Shown: piece after piece, positions 1 through 10,179 of the stretch
Layout of the letters: each line of letters starts with the position of its first letter
Position numbering within the stretch: the stretch's first letter is position 1
Source of the DNA: Taudactylus pleione
Taxonomy: Eukaryota > Chordata > Amphibia > Anura > Myobatrachidae
Direction of reading: 5' to 3'
Length of the DNA stretch: 64,000 bases
Assembly (NCBI GenBank): GCA_031769625.1
Contig: JAUIMM010000213.1
Span: 1,612,001 to 1,676,000, forward strand
Program-made: the position numbers and the translations under genes
Notes under the pieces: generated by a model
Seen by the model: the letters and a program-made list of their open reading frames with translations, nothing else
What the model was told of the DNA's origin: nothing
The model's database searches: none

Positions 1-398
1 CATGTGGGTCTGAATGAGCTCCAGTATTTAAACTGTGAGAGTACTTATGGGATTTTTTTGCAAAAAAGTAGGGTAAAATGAAAAATCAAATGTCTGGCAT
101 GGTTCCAATTTGTTCTTATCGTGTTGCTTAATTTTCTCCGGAAACAAAAAATCCTCTAAGTTGAAAACAATAAATTTATATGCCTATTTACGTACATATT
201 CATCCATAAATAAAAATGCCCTCAGTGTTTATGAACAAATATTTTCATTTATTTCTTAGTTTGCATCATACCTAGAAAGTTAGCCATTTTAACTCTTTTG
301 AACTGAAATGTCCACATTGTCAGAATGTTGACATATGGGTTAGGCTGTGGCAGGAGGTCAAGATTAGGCTGTGGGGGGTAGAGGGGATAAGGGTTAGG
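1..398. other. AT-rich flank, no gene recognised
   Basis: I see no coding signal here. From about position 335 the sequence becomes rich in GGTTAGG-like words, which resume after the adjacent MITE (positions 580-620). A GTCAGAATGTTGACA word at 318-332 recurs inverted near 796-817, so an older repeat may enclose the MITE. Confidence 0.5.
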
Positions 399-406
399 CA
401 CTAGAG

Positions 407-564
407 CAGGCCTGGCCAACCTGTGGCTCTCCAACTGTTGTGAAACTACAAGTCCAAGCTTACACTGCCACCATGTTAGCATTTCCTAATACCAAAACTG
501 TGGTAGAGCATGCTGGGACTTGTAGTTTCACAAAAGTTGGAGCACCACAGGTTGGCCAGGCCTG
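407..564. mobile_element. Hairpin hAT-type MITE (158 bp)
   Basis: The two halves are near-perfect inverted copies starting CAGGCCTGGCCAACC and ending in its complement. The CAG start is typical of hAT ends. The flanking 8-mers cactagag (399-406) and aactagag (565-572) match at 7 of 8 positions, which fits the 8 bp target duplication made by hAT transposases. It has no coding capacity and would depend on a transposase supplied elsewhere. The fold-back structure, end sequence and duplication are seen directly; the hAT assignment is by family convention. Confidence 0.8.
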
Positions 565-572
565 AACTAGAG

Positions 573-927
573 AAGGGTAATGGTTAGTTGTAGGGTTTAG
601 GGTTAGGGATAGGGGAGAAATACTCATCCAAATGCCAGAGGATCGGAGGTCTGACCTGAAAGTCACAGTAATATGCCTGTCGAGGCCTGAAAGACACCGC
701 TGCAGCTTCCAGAGAAGGTAAGTTCTAACATGTTGGCATTTCATCACTGTCTACATGATCAATGTCGACATGGTTAATGTTAACATTATGACCGTGTCAA
801 CATTCTGATGTTGACATGATGAATGTCAATATTATGACTGTCGATATATCATACCCAACCCATTATTAGGGGAGGCACATGTTTAATAATTGTCTCTGAA
901 GTATATATTGTGTTTAGGGATAATTAT
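573..927. repeat. Degenerate short-repeat region, no gene
   Basis: Positions 735-850 hold repeated variants of TCAACATTNTGATGTTGACATG-like words, imperfect in spacing. The GGTTAGGG-like words seen left of the MITE resume here. No reading frame resembles a known protein. Confidence 0.35.
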
Positions 928-1418
928 GGGCCTAACACTGATGCGCCTGTTGCTGGAGTTGCAGCAGCGATAATACTGTATGCAAATTCTATTATCAGCC
1001 TTCCCCTGGTGCATTAACCAACATCTGAATGTGCAAGCACTGAAATCCCCACTTGCAGCATCTCTACAAGCTGTAACACCAACAGTGATTCTTGACACAT
1101 CACCATCGCATGCACCATTGACACTTGCACCAGCTCTATGGCAGGTGCAGTTTCTCCATCTGCACATGGACTCTGTGATGTGGCTCTGCATCAGCTTCTT
1201 TCACTGGCACACCAGCAACACTCCCATAACACTCTCCCATTCACCACCCAGTAATGCCCATCACTTTGCCACCTCATTCTAATACCATCACTCCTGATCA
1301 CAATAGAATCATTTAGTGAACACTCTTTGCAATGCATGCATTGGCAAAACATCACTCAATTATGTGAACATTGGCATTGCATTCAAATTGCTTGCACCTC
1401 TGAATCAGGTCCTATGTG
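928..1418. mobile_element. Possible MITE with diverged ends
   Basis: The left edge (GGGCCTAACACTGATGCGC) and the complement of the right edge (AGGACCTGATTCAGAGGTGC) are similar and could be decayed terminal inverted repeats. I could not identify a convincing target duplication, so this is a weak call. Confidence 0.3.
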
Positions 1419-1628
1419 TTTAATGACATGTTGGAAGTACTGAGACAATACTTTTTCCCTGTGTCATTTCACATTATTACACATAACTTAATATATGGAT
1501 ATCTATGGTTTGATCTCTTTGCATGTGTGAATTGCATGGGTTGTTGCTGACATTTGGTGAACATTTCATTACAAATATATTTACTGAGAAAAATGTTGAT
1601 GTGTTCAATACTTATTGTGCCCACTGTA

Positions 1629-1630
1629 TG

Positions 1631-1677
<47 letters not shown>
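1629..1677. repeat. (TA)n microsatellite
   Basis: A run of TA dinucleotides with one interruption, directly next to a long hairpin. Confidence 0.9.
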
Positions 1678-1679
<2 letters not shown>

Positions 1680-1793
1680 CAGAATATTGCAGGCGGCACG
1701 CAGACACAATAAATACCAGTAATGAAACGTTGATATTTTGTAACCAGCTGTGAACTGATATTCATTGCGTCTGCGTGCCGAATTTTCTGCTAC
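1678..1793. repeat. Inverted repeat with ~30 bp arms
   Basis: The arms tagcagaatattgcaggcgg (from 1677) and the complement of the stretch ending ttttctgcta (to about 1791) pair across a loop of about 55 nt. Both arms include GGCACGCAGAC. It resembles the fold-back tip of a non-autonomous element; no transposase is present. Confidence 0.5.
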
Positions 1794-1893
1794 ATGTTGT
1801 ATTCTTGCTGTGGTTACCTAGGAGGGCACCGGAGATTTACACCTATATTCAAGGGAGTGCTGCTCACTTGCATTATTGATATATATATATATA

Positions 1894-1932
<39 letters not shown>

Positions 1933-2447
1933 GGGTGTGCACCGGCCACTTTTCGTGTTTTGTGTTTTGGTTTTGGATCTGGATCTTTCTTCGTGTTTTG
2001 GATCTGGATTGGTTTTGCCAAAACCACCCTTCCGTGTTTTGGGTTCTGGGTTTTGTGTTTTGGATCTGTATTTTTTTGAAAAAAAGCATAAAAACAGCTA
2101 AAATCACAGAATTTGTAGGTTTTTCTGCTCCTATGCTATTATTAACCTCAATAACCTTAATTTCCACTCATTTCCAGTCTATTCTGAACACCTCACACCT
2201 CACAATAGTGTTTTTATGTCCAAAAGGTTGCACCGAGGTAGCTGGATGACTATGCTAAGCGACACGAGTGGGCGGCACAAACACGTGACCCATCTAGGAG
2301 TGACACTGCAGTGGCAGGCAGGATGGCAGTTAGAAAAACTAGGCCCCAAACTGTACATAATGCAAAGAAAAAAAGAGGTGCAAGATGGAATTGTCCTTGG
2401 GCCCTCCCACCCACCCTTATGTTGTATAAACAGGACATGCACACTTT

Positions 2448-2511
2448 AACAAATCAATCATTTCAGCGCCAGGGTCTGCCACACAACTGTGGCTGAAATG
2501 ATTGGTTCGTT
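2448..2511 (-). other. Conserved 3' hairpin of hAT copy 1
   Basis: About 50-115 bases downstream of the transposase stop, AATCAATCATTTCAGC pairs with GCTGAAATGATTGGTT across a 25 nt loop. The same hairpin occurs in copies 2, 3 and 4 at the equivalent place. It could be a transposase-binding site, an RNA 3'-end signal or a simple fold-back remnant; sequence alone does not decide. Confidence 0.7.
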
Positions 2512-2563
2512 TGGGCCCCCACAAAACAAGCTGGCAATTAATGTGTCCCTGCACAAACTGGCT

Positions 2564-5500
2564 CTACGGAGGCAAGATGTCATCCTCATCCTCCTCATCC
2601 ACCGATTCCTCACCCTCTTCAGTGTGTACATCCTCATCCTCACAAAGTATTAACTCGTCCCCACTTGAATCCACCACCACAGGTCCCTCTGTACCTTCTG
2701 GAGGCTGGTCTCCCTGGAAGAGCTGATAATTCATTTTGATGAACATCATCTTCTCCACATTCTGTGGAAGCAACCTCCTACGCCTTTCGCTGACAAGGTT
2801 CCCGGCTGCACTAAACACTCTTTCGGAGTACACACTGGAGGGGGGGCAACTCAGGTAAAATAGAGCCAGTTTGTACAGGGGCCTCCAAATTGCCTCTTTT
2901 TCCTGCCAGTACAGGTATGGACTGTCTGACATGCCTACTTGGATGCTGTCACCGATGTAATCCTCCACCATTCTGTCAATGGTGACAGTATCATATGCAG
3001 TGACAGTAGACATGTCAGAAATTGTTGCCAGGTCCTTCAGTCCGGACCAGATGTCCAAACTTGGTCCTGCCTGCCCTGCATCACCGCCAGCGGGTTGCTT
3101 AGGATACCTAAGTTTTTTCCTGGCAGCCCCAGTTGCGGGAGAAAATGAAGAAGGAGCCGTTGACGTGTCACGTTCCGCTTCAGCTGACAGTGTGTTCACC
3201 AGCAGGTCTTTGCACCTCTGCAGGCTTGTGTCGGCCGGAAAGAGAGACACCACATAGGCTTTAAACCTAGGATCGAGCACGGTGGCCAAAATGTAGTGGT
3301 CTGATTTCAACAGATTGACCACCCTGGAATCCTGGCAAAGCGAATGAAGGGCTTCATCCACAAGTCCCACATGCCGAGCGGAATCGCTCCGTCTTAGCTC
3401 CTCCTTCACTTTCTCCAGCTGCTTCTGCAAAAGCCTGATGAGGGGAATGACCTGACTCAAGCTGGCAGTGTCTGAACTGACTTCACGTGTGGCAAGTTCG
3501 AAGGGCTGAAGAACCTTGCACAACACGGAAATCATTCTCCACTGCGCTTGAGTCAGGTGCATACCCCCTCCTTTGCCTATGTCATAGGTGGATGTATAGG
3601 CTTGTATGGCCTTTTGCTGCTCCTCCATCCTCTGAAGCATATAGAGGGTTGAGTTCCACCGCGTCACAACCTCTTGCTTCAGGTGATGGCGGGGCAGGTT
3701 CAAGAGTGTTTGCTGGCGCTCCAGTCTTCGGCACGCAGTCGCTGAATGGCGAAAGTGGCCAGAAATTTTTCGGGCCACCCAAAGCGTCTCCTGCACGCCC
3801 CTGTCGCTTTTCAGAAAATTCTGCACCACCAAGTTTATTGTGTGAGCAAAACATGGGACGTGCTGGAATTTGCCCAGATGTAATGCCCGCACAATATTGG
3901 TGGCGTTGTCAGATATCACAAATCCCCAGGAGAGTCTAAGTGGGGTAAGCCACTGGGCGATGATTTCCCTCAGTTTCTCTAAGAGGTTGTCGGCGGTGTG
4001 CCTCTTACTGAAACCGGTGATACACAGCGTAGCCTGCCTTGTAACGAGCTGGCGTTTCTGAGATGCTGCTACTGGTGACGCTGCTGCTGTTGCTGCGTAA
4101 GGTGATACATCTACCCAGTGGGCTGTCACAGTCATATAGTCCTTAGTCTGCCCTGTTCCACTTGTCCACATGTCCGTGGTTAAGTGGACATTGTGTACAA
4201 CGGCATTTTTCAGGACACTGAGGACACTTTTTCTGACGTTTCTGTACAGTCTCGGTATCGCCTGCCTAGTGAAGTGGAATCTAGACGGGATTTGGAACCG
4301 GGGACACACTACCTCCATCAATTGTCTAAATCCCACTGCACTAATGGCGGATACCGGACGCACGTCTAACACCAACATAGCAGTCAAGGCCTCAGTTATA
4401 CGTTTTGCTTCAGGATGACTGCTGTCGTACTTCATCCTCCTCGCTAAGGACTGTTGGAGGGTCAATTGTTTAGTAAAAGTAGTGGTCTTCCTACTTCCTC
4501 TCTGGGATGATGAACGACTCCCAGCAGCAGCAGCAACAGCAGCAGCGGCAGCAGTAGGCGTAGCAATGCAGGATCCTCCGGAGGAATCCCGGATAGGAGA
4601 GTCAGTCATGCCAGTGATATGGCCTGCAGGACTACTTCCGATCCTGACTAAGGAGGAAATTGACGAGGAGGGAGTTGACGGTGTGGTTTGCAGGCGCTTG
4701 GATACAACAGGACAACGGGATTTAGGTGTCCCTGGACTGCTTACGGTCTGAGCCAAAGTTTCTGAACTTGACAGTAACTTTTTATGAACGCGCTGCAGGT
4801 GCCGTATAAGGGAGGATGTTCCTAGGTGGTTGACGTCCCTACCCCTACTTATTTCACCTTTACATATGGTACATATGGCAAGACAGTTGTTGTCCGGATT
4901 TGGATAGAAATATTGCCAGACCAAAGAGGTGGAATGTTTGGTCTTCTGCCCAGGCATGACCGTGATGGGCTTTTTCATCCCACGGACAACAACTGTCTCC
5001 CCCGGAGCCTGATTTAAACAAACCACATCACCATCAGAATCCTCCTCGCCAACTTCCTCCTCAGCGCCAGCTACACCAGTATCCTCATCCTGTTGTACTT
5101 CAACAGTGACATCTTCAATTTGCATATCAGCAAGTGGACTGTGGGTGCTCCTTTCAGCACTTGCAGGGGGCGTGCAAATGGTGGAAAGAGCCACCTCTTC
5201 CCGTCCAGTGCTGGGAAGGTCAGGCATCGCAACCACCACCACACTTGGACTCTCTTTGGGGATTTGTGATATCTTCTTAGAAAGCACAGTTCTTCGCTGT
5301 GCTTTTGCCAGCTTAACTCTTTTGATTTTTTTAGTGGGAGGAGTGCTTCCATCGTCATGTGAAGCTGAACCACTAGTCATGAACATACTAGGGATCGACC
5401 TTAGCCGTTCCTTGCCACTCCGTGTCGTAAATGGCATATTGGCAAGTTTACGTTTCTCTTCAGCTGATTTAAATGTCTTTTTCAAGGTCATTTTCCTGAA

Positions 5501-5680
5501 CTTTGCCATTTGGGATTGTATGTGCCCTCTACTATGACATTGGGCATCGGCCTTGGCAGACGACGTTGATGGCATGTTATCGTCTATGTCATGACTAGTG
5601 GCAGCAGCTTCAGCACTAGGAGGAAGTGGTTCTTGATCTTTCTCTATTTTATTTTTATCGGAGAAAGTTTGGTCCTCCAT
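2564..5680 (-). CDS. hAT-family transposase with BED zinc finger, intact, 1038 aa
   Basis: This is a cut-and-paste DNA transposase acting in the nucleus. A basic stretch at residues 117-130 (KKIKRVKLAKAQRR) is a likely nuclear localisation signal. A BED zinc finger follows, with W255, C270, C273, H294 and H299. Residues 376-386 are alanine-rich, from a GCA-type repeat. The RNase-H-like core shows D503 in TTDMWTSG, D591 in SDNATN, the CFAH motif at 610-613 and RW at 674-675. The hATC dimerisation region (about 915-985) contains YSERVFSAAG, whose E953 is the probable third catalytic acid. The tail is acidic (residues 1007-1035). The start chosen, MEDQTF, is also present in broken copies 2 and 3 just downstream of the repeat array. 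No frameshift or stop interrupts it, unlike every other copy here. It is longer than many hAT transposases because of a long N-terminal region. I read it as a transposon gene, not a domesticated ZBED gene, because terminal inverted repeats still flank it. Confidence 0.93.
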   Translation of the reverse strand: MEDQTFSDKNKIEKDQEPLPPSAEAAATSHDIDDNMPSTSSAKADAQCHSRGHIQSQMAKFRKMTLKKTFKSAEEKRKLANMPFTTRSGKERLRSIPSMFMTSGSASHDDGSTPPTKKIKRVKLAKAQRRTVLSKKISQIPKESPSVVVVAMPDLPSTGREEVALSTICTPPASAERSTHSPLADMQIEDVTVEVQQDEDTGVAGAEEEVGEEDSDGDVVCLNQAPGETVVVRGMKKPITVMPGQKTKHSTSLVWQYFYPNPDNNCLAICTICKGEISRGRDVNHLGTSSLIRHLQRVHKKLLSSSETLAQTVSSPGTPKSRCPVVSKRLQTTPSTPSSSISSLVRIGSSPAGHITGMTDSPIRDSSGGSCIATPTAAAAAVAAAAGSRSSSQRGSRKTTTFTKQLTLQQSLARRMKYDSSHPEAKRITEALTAMLVLDVRPVSAISAVGFRQLMEVVCPRFQIPSRFHFTRQAIPRLYRNVRKSVLSVLKNAVVHNVHLTTDMWTSGTGQTKDYMTVTAHWVDVSPYAATAAASPVAASQKRQLVTRQATLCITGFSKRHTADNLLEKLREIIAQWLTPLRLSWGFVISDNATNIVRALHLGKFQHVPCFAHTINLVVQNFLKSDRGVQETLWVARKISGHFRHSATACRRLERQQTLLNLPRHHLKQEVVTRWNSTLYMLQRMEEQQKAIQAYTSTYDIGKGGGMHLTQAQWRMISVLCKVLQPFELATREVSSDTASLSQVIPLIRLLQKQLEKVKEELRRSDSARHVGLVDEALHSLCQDSRVVNLLKSDHYILATVLDPRFKAYVVSLFPADTSLQRCKDLLVNTLSAEAERDTSTAPSSFSPATGAARKKLRYPKQPAGGDAGQAGPSLDIWSGLKDLATISDMSTVTAYDTVTIDRMVEDYIGDSIQVGMSDSPYLYWQEKEAIWRPLYKLALFYLSCPPSSVYSERVFSAAGNLVSERRRRLLPQNVEKMMFIKMNYQLFQGDQPPEGTEGPVVVDSSGDELILCEDEDVHTEEGEESVDEEDEDDILPP

Positions 5681-5704
5681 TTATGTTATATCGATTTGAT
5701 ATAT

Positions 5705-8700
5705 ACGTGCGGCTAAACACAGAAAATAAATTTTTTTTTGGTTCGGACTGGAGTGTACTTTGTGGGTTACAGCACCCTTTAACGGTCAAGCCAGCCGGCC
5801 CTTTACTTATGACACAGGCGCACTCTTGGCACTACTTTGTTGATGCACGTGCGGCTACTGCGCACACAATTCACAAACACAGAAAATAATTTTTTTTTGG
5901 TTTGGACTGGAGTGTACTTTGGGGGTTACAGCACCCTTTAACGGTCAAGCCAGCCGGCCCTTTACTTATGACACAGGCGCACGCTTGGCACTACTTTGTT
6001 GATGCACGTGCGGCTACTGCGCACACAATTCACAAACACAGAAAATAATTTTTTTTTGGTTTGGACTGGAGTGTACTTTCGGGGGTTACAGCACCCTTTA
6101 ACGGTCAAGCCAGCCGGCCCTTTACTTATGACACAGGCGCACGCTTGGCACTACTTTGTTGATGCACGTGCGGCTACTGCGCACACAATTCACAAACACA
6201 GAAAATAATTTTTTTTTAGGTTTGGACTGGAGTGTACTTTCGGGGGTTACAGCACCCTTAACGGTCAAGCCAGCCGGCCCTTTACTTATGACACAGGCGC
6301 ACGCTTGGCACTACTTTGTTGATGCACGTGCGGCTACTGCGCACACAATTCACAAACACAGAAAATAATTTTTTTTTTGGTTTGGACTGGAGTGTACTTT
6401 CGGGGGTTACAGCACCCTTAACGGTCAAGCCAGCCGGCCCTTTACTTATGACACAGGCGCACGCTTGGCACTACTTTGTTGATGCACGTGCGGCTACTGC
6501 GCACACAATTCACAAACACAGAAAATAATTTTTTTTTTGGTTTGGACTGGAGTGTACTTTCGGGAGTTACAGCACCCTTAACGGTCAAGCCAGCCGGCCC
6601 TTTACTTATGACACAGGCGCACGCTTGGCACTACTTTGTTGATGCACGTGCGGCTACTGCGCACACAATTCACAAACACAGAAAATAATTTTTTTTTGGT
6701 TTGGACTGGAGTGTACTTTCAGGGGTTACAGCACCCTTTAACGGTCAAGCCAGCCGGCCCTTTACTTATGACACAGGCGCACGCTTGGCACTACTTTGTT
6801 GATGCACGTGCGGCTACTGCGCACACAATTCACAAACACAGAAAATAATTTTTTTTTGGTTTGGACTGGAGTGTACTTTCGGGGGTTACAGCACCCTTAA
6901 CGGTCAAGCCAGCCGGCCCTTTACTTATGACACAGGCGAACGCTTGACACTACTTTGTTGATGCACGTGCGGCTACTGCGCACACAATTCACAAACACAG
7001 AAAATAATTTTTTTTTGGTTTGGACTGGAGTGTACTTTCAGGGGTTACAGCACCCTTTAACGGTCAAGCCAGCCGGCCCTTTACTTATGACACAGGCGCA
7101 CGCTTGGCACTACTTTGTTGATGCACGTGCGGCTACTGCGCACACAATTCACAAACACAGAAAATAATTTTTTTTTGGTTTGGACTGGAGTGTACTTTCG
7201 GGGGTTACAGCACCCTTAACGGTCAAGCCAGCCGGCCCTTCACTTATGACACAGGCGAACGCTTGACACTACTTTGTTGATGCACGTGCGGCTACTGCGC
7301 ACACAATTCACAAACACAGAAAATAATTTTTTTTTGGTTTGGACTGGAGTGTACTTTCAGGGGTTACAGCACCCTTTAACGGTCAAGCCAGCCGGCCCTT
7401 TACTTATGACACAGGCGCACGCTTGGCACTACTTTGTTGATGCACGTGCGGCTACTGCGCACACAATTCACAAACACAGAAAATAATTTTTTTTTTGGTT
7501 TGGACTGGAGTGTACTTTCGGGAGTTACAGCACCCTTAACGGTCAAGCCAGCCGGCCCTTTACTTATGACACAGGCGCACGCTTGGCACTACTTTGTTGA
7601 TGCACGTGCGGCTACTGCGCACACAATTCACAAACACAGAAAATAATTTTTTTTTGGTTTGGACAGGAGTGTACTTTCAGGGGTTACAGCACCCTTTAAC
7701 GGTCAAGCCAGCCGGCCCTTTACTTATGACACAGGCGCACGCTTGGCACTACTTTGTTGATGCACGTGCGGCTACTGCGCACACAATTCACAAACACAGA
7801 AAATAATTTTTTTTTGGTTTGGACTGGAGTGTACTTTCGGGGGTTACAGCACCCTTAACGGTCAAGCCAGCCGGCCCTTTACTTATGACACAGGCGCACG
7901 CTTGGCACTACTTTGTTGATGCACGTGCGGCTACTGCGCACACAATTCACAAACACAGAAAATAATTTTTTTTTGGTTTGGACTGGAGTGTACTTTCAGG
8001 GGTTACAGCACCCTTTAACGGTCAAGCCAGCCGGCCCTTTACTTATGACACAGGCGCACGCTTGGCACTACTTTGTTGATGCACGTGCGGCTACTGCGCA
8101 CACAATTCACAAACACAGAAAATAATTTTTTTTTGGTTTGGACTGGAGTGTACTTTCGGGGGTTACAGCACCCTTTAACGGTCAAGCCAGCCGGCCCTTT
8201 ACTTATGACACAGGCGCACGCTTGGCACTACTTTGTTGATGCACGTGCGGCTACTGCGCACACAATTCACAAACACAGAAAATAATTTTTTTTTGGTTTG
8301 GACTGGAGTGTACTTTCAGGGGTTACAGCACCCTTTAACGGTCAAGCCAGCCGGCCCTTTACTTATGACACAGGCGCACGCTTGGCACTACTTTGTTGAT
8401 GCACGTGCGGCTACTGCGCACACAATTCACAAACACAGAAAATAATTTTTTTTTGGTTTGGACTGGAGTGTACTTTCGGGGGTTACAGCACCCTTAACGG
8501 TCAAGCCAGCCGGCCCTTTACTTATGACACAGGCGAACGCTTGACACTACTTTGTTGATGCACGTGCGGCTACTGCGCACACAATTCACAAACACAGAAA
8601 ATAATTTTTTTTTGGTTTGGACTGGAGTGTACTTTCAGGGGTTACAGCACCCTTTAACGGTCAAGCCAGCCGGCCCTTTACTTATGACACAGGCGCACGC

Positions 8701-9402
8701 TTGGCACTACTTTGTTGATGCACGTGCGGCTACTGCGCACACAATTCACAAACACAGAAAATAATTTTTTTTTTTGGTTTGGACTGGAGTGTACTTTCGG
8801 GAGTTACAGCACCCTTAACGGTCAAGCCAGCCGGCCCTTTACTTATGACACAGGCGCACGCTTGGCACTACTTTGTTGATGCACGTGCGGCTACTGCGCA
8901 CACAATTCACAAACACAGAAAATAATTTTTTTTTGGTTTGGACTGGAGTGTACTTTCAGGGGTTACAGCACCCTTTAACGGTCAAGCCAGCCGGCCCTTT
9001 ACTTATGACACAGGCGCACGCTTGGCACTACTTTGTTGATGCACGTGCGGCTACTGCGCACACAATTCACAAACACAGAAAATAATTTTTTTTTGGTTTG
9101 GACTGGAGTGTACTTTCGGGGGTTACAGCACCCTTAACGGTCAAGCCAGCCGGCCCTTTACTTATGACACAGGCGCACGCTTGGCACTACTTTGTTGATG
9201 CACGTGCGGCTACTGCGCACACAATTCACAAACACAGAAAATAATTTTTTTTTTGGTTTGGACTGGAGTGTACTTTCGGGGGTTACAGCACCCTTAACGG
9301 TCAAGCCAGCCGGCCCTTTACTTATGACACAGGCGCACGCTTGGCACTACTTTGTTGATGCACGTGCGGCTACTGCGCACACAATTCACAAACACAGAAA
9401 AT
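5705..9402. repeat. Tandem array, ~23 units of ~160 bp, in the hAT copy 1 5' region
   Basis: The word TTGATGCACGTGCGGC recurs at about 5840, 5999, 6159, 6319 and so on to 9355, every 159-161 bases, 23 times, with a degenerate partial unit at 5705. Each unit contains the E-box CACGTG, TTATGACACAGG, an A/T tract and GGTTACAGCACCC. Units fall into variants: one with CAGGGGTTACAGCACCCTTT and one with CGGGGGTTACAGCACCCTTA, some of the latter also having GCGAACGCTTGACAC. From about 6.6 kb these alternate, giving a ~319 bp dimer. The array lies between the promoter and the transposase start, so it is 5' leader, intron or enhancer sequence. Copies 2 and 3 carry only about 3 and 5 related units. Confidence 0.95.
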
Positions 9403-9416
9403 ATATTATTTTTTTA

Positions 9417-9700
9417 GCACTTGGGGGGAGCACCCCTGATGGACAGAGCACCCCCTGGACAACACTACAGCACCCCTTTAGGACTGGGACACTGCACAGG
9501 ACTTTGGAACTGACTGCACAACACAGTCCAGCCAGCCCCTATGGACTTTGAAGTAGTGGACACAGCCCCTATTAACAACAGCAGCACAGCACAACACAGC
9601 CAGCCCCTATGGACTTTGAAGTAGTGGACAACAGCAGCACTACACTACACTACACTACACAGCACTAACTCCCACCCTCCCTCTTCACTGTCCACAGCCG
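9417..9700. repeat. CAGCCCCTATGGAC-type direct repeats, hAT copy 1
   Basis: AGCCAGCCCCTATGGACTTT occurs twice, with flanking ACAGCAGCAC and CACTACACTACA runs. The same low-complexity module occurs at the matching place in copy 2 (27780-28080) and copy 3 (40680-41070). It is non-coding as far as I can see and sits just downstream of the TATA box. Confidence 0.7.
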
Positions 9701-9727
9701 AGTGAGAAAATGGCGCCGACGCGGGTA

Positions 9728-9736
9728 CCTTATATA
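9728..9736 (-). promoter_or_regulatory. Putative TATA box of hAT copy 1
   Basis: TATATAAGG on the minus strand lies about 160 bp inside the right terminal inverted repeat and directs transcription toward the transposase. Equivalent TATA-like words occur at the same relative place in copy 2 (27697), copy 3 (41106-41114, TATAAAAGG) and copy 4 (10091). Confidence 0.55.
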
Positions 9737-9896
9737 GGATCCAAAACCCGCGAGACTCGGAAGGCGGGATGATGACGTTTTGCCTCGATGTCAGATCCGA
9801 GTCAGGCGGGAAAAGTCGAGCCTGACTCGGATCGGACTCGGATCGGGGGGGCTCGGGGGGGTTCGGATTTCAGAAATCCGAACCCGCTCACCCCTA

Positions 9897-9904
<8 letters not shown>

Positions 9905-9942
<38 letters not shown>

Positions 9943-9946
9943 TTAT
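9905..9946. repeat. (TA)n(CA)n microsatellite between hAT copies 1 and 4
   Basis: A TA tract, then an uninterrupted CA tract, then TA again. It separates the right end of copy 1 from the left end of copy 4. Confidence 0.9.
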
Positions 9947-10090
9947 TAGAGTTTCAGAATTCTGAACACACCCGAATTTTGAGATCCGGTGCGAGAAACG
10001 AACGTGCGTTTGGTTCCCCCATCTGCGCCAGAACTCAAACCGAGGTAAAACCATAGAGACGAAATCTCGCGGCTCGCAAGCTTTTGTCTC

Positions 10091-10097
10091 TATATAG
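10091..10097 (+). promoter_or_regulatory. Putative TATA box of hAT copy 4
   Basis: TATATAG lies about 145 bp inside the left end and upstream of the 5' tandem repeats, the same arrangement as in the other hAT copies. Confidence 0.4.
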
Positions 10098-10179
10098 AAG
10101 GGACCACGTGGCGGCCGCCATTTCACTACGGCTGTGGAGACTGAACAGGGAGGGTGGGTAGTGTAGGGCTGGGAGGTAC

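Larger units (their letters stand above)
1930..9896 (-). mobile_element. hAT element copy 1, complete autonomous candidate (7.97 kb)
   Basis: The ends are TAGGGGTGTGCACCGG on the left and, reading inward on the other strand, TAGGGGTGAGCGGG on the right, so terminal inverted repeats share TAGGGGTGNGC. Both flanks read ATATATAT (1922-1929 and 9897-9904), compatible with an 8 bp hAT duplication, although the host site is a (TA)n tract so this is weak proof. Inside, on the minus strand and in transcription order, are a TATA box, C-rich direct repeats, a ~23-unit tandem array, an uninterrupted BED-finger transposase and a 3' hairpin. Most of the length is the array rather than coding sequence. Copies 2 (27538-32364) and 3 (36682-41276) are broken members of the same subfamily. 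Confidence 0.92.

Noticed and set aside
1469..2167. Frames rich in isoleucine and tyrosine over TA tracts
   Set aside because: Alternating TA dinucleotides give Ile-Tyr runs; the same artefact appears at 18837-19034, 21256-21483 and 49418-49649.
3487..5537. Plus-strand frames of 143-150 codons opposite the transposase
   Set aside because: They are shadows of the minus-strand transposase and recur, broken differently, opposite copies 2 and 3.
2564..5680. 1038-residue protein considered as a domesticated host ZBED gene
   Set aside because: Terminal inverted repeats are intact, the frame has no introns, and broken paralogues with the same ends lie in the same window, all pointing to a mobile element.
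5705..9402. Array considered as a CRISPR-like or spacer-repeat structure
   Set aside because: Units are ~160 bp and nearly identical throughout, without unique spacers, and lie in a eukaryotic transposon.
5996..9551. Many 70-codon frames starting MLMHVRLLRTQFTN on the plus strand
   Set aside because: They repeat every ~160 bp because of the tandem array, lie antisense to the transposase leader and match no protein family.
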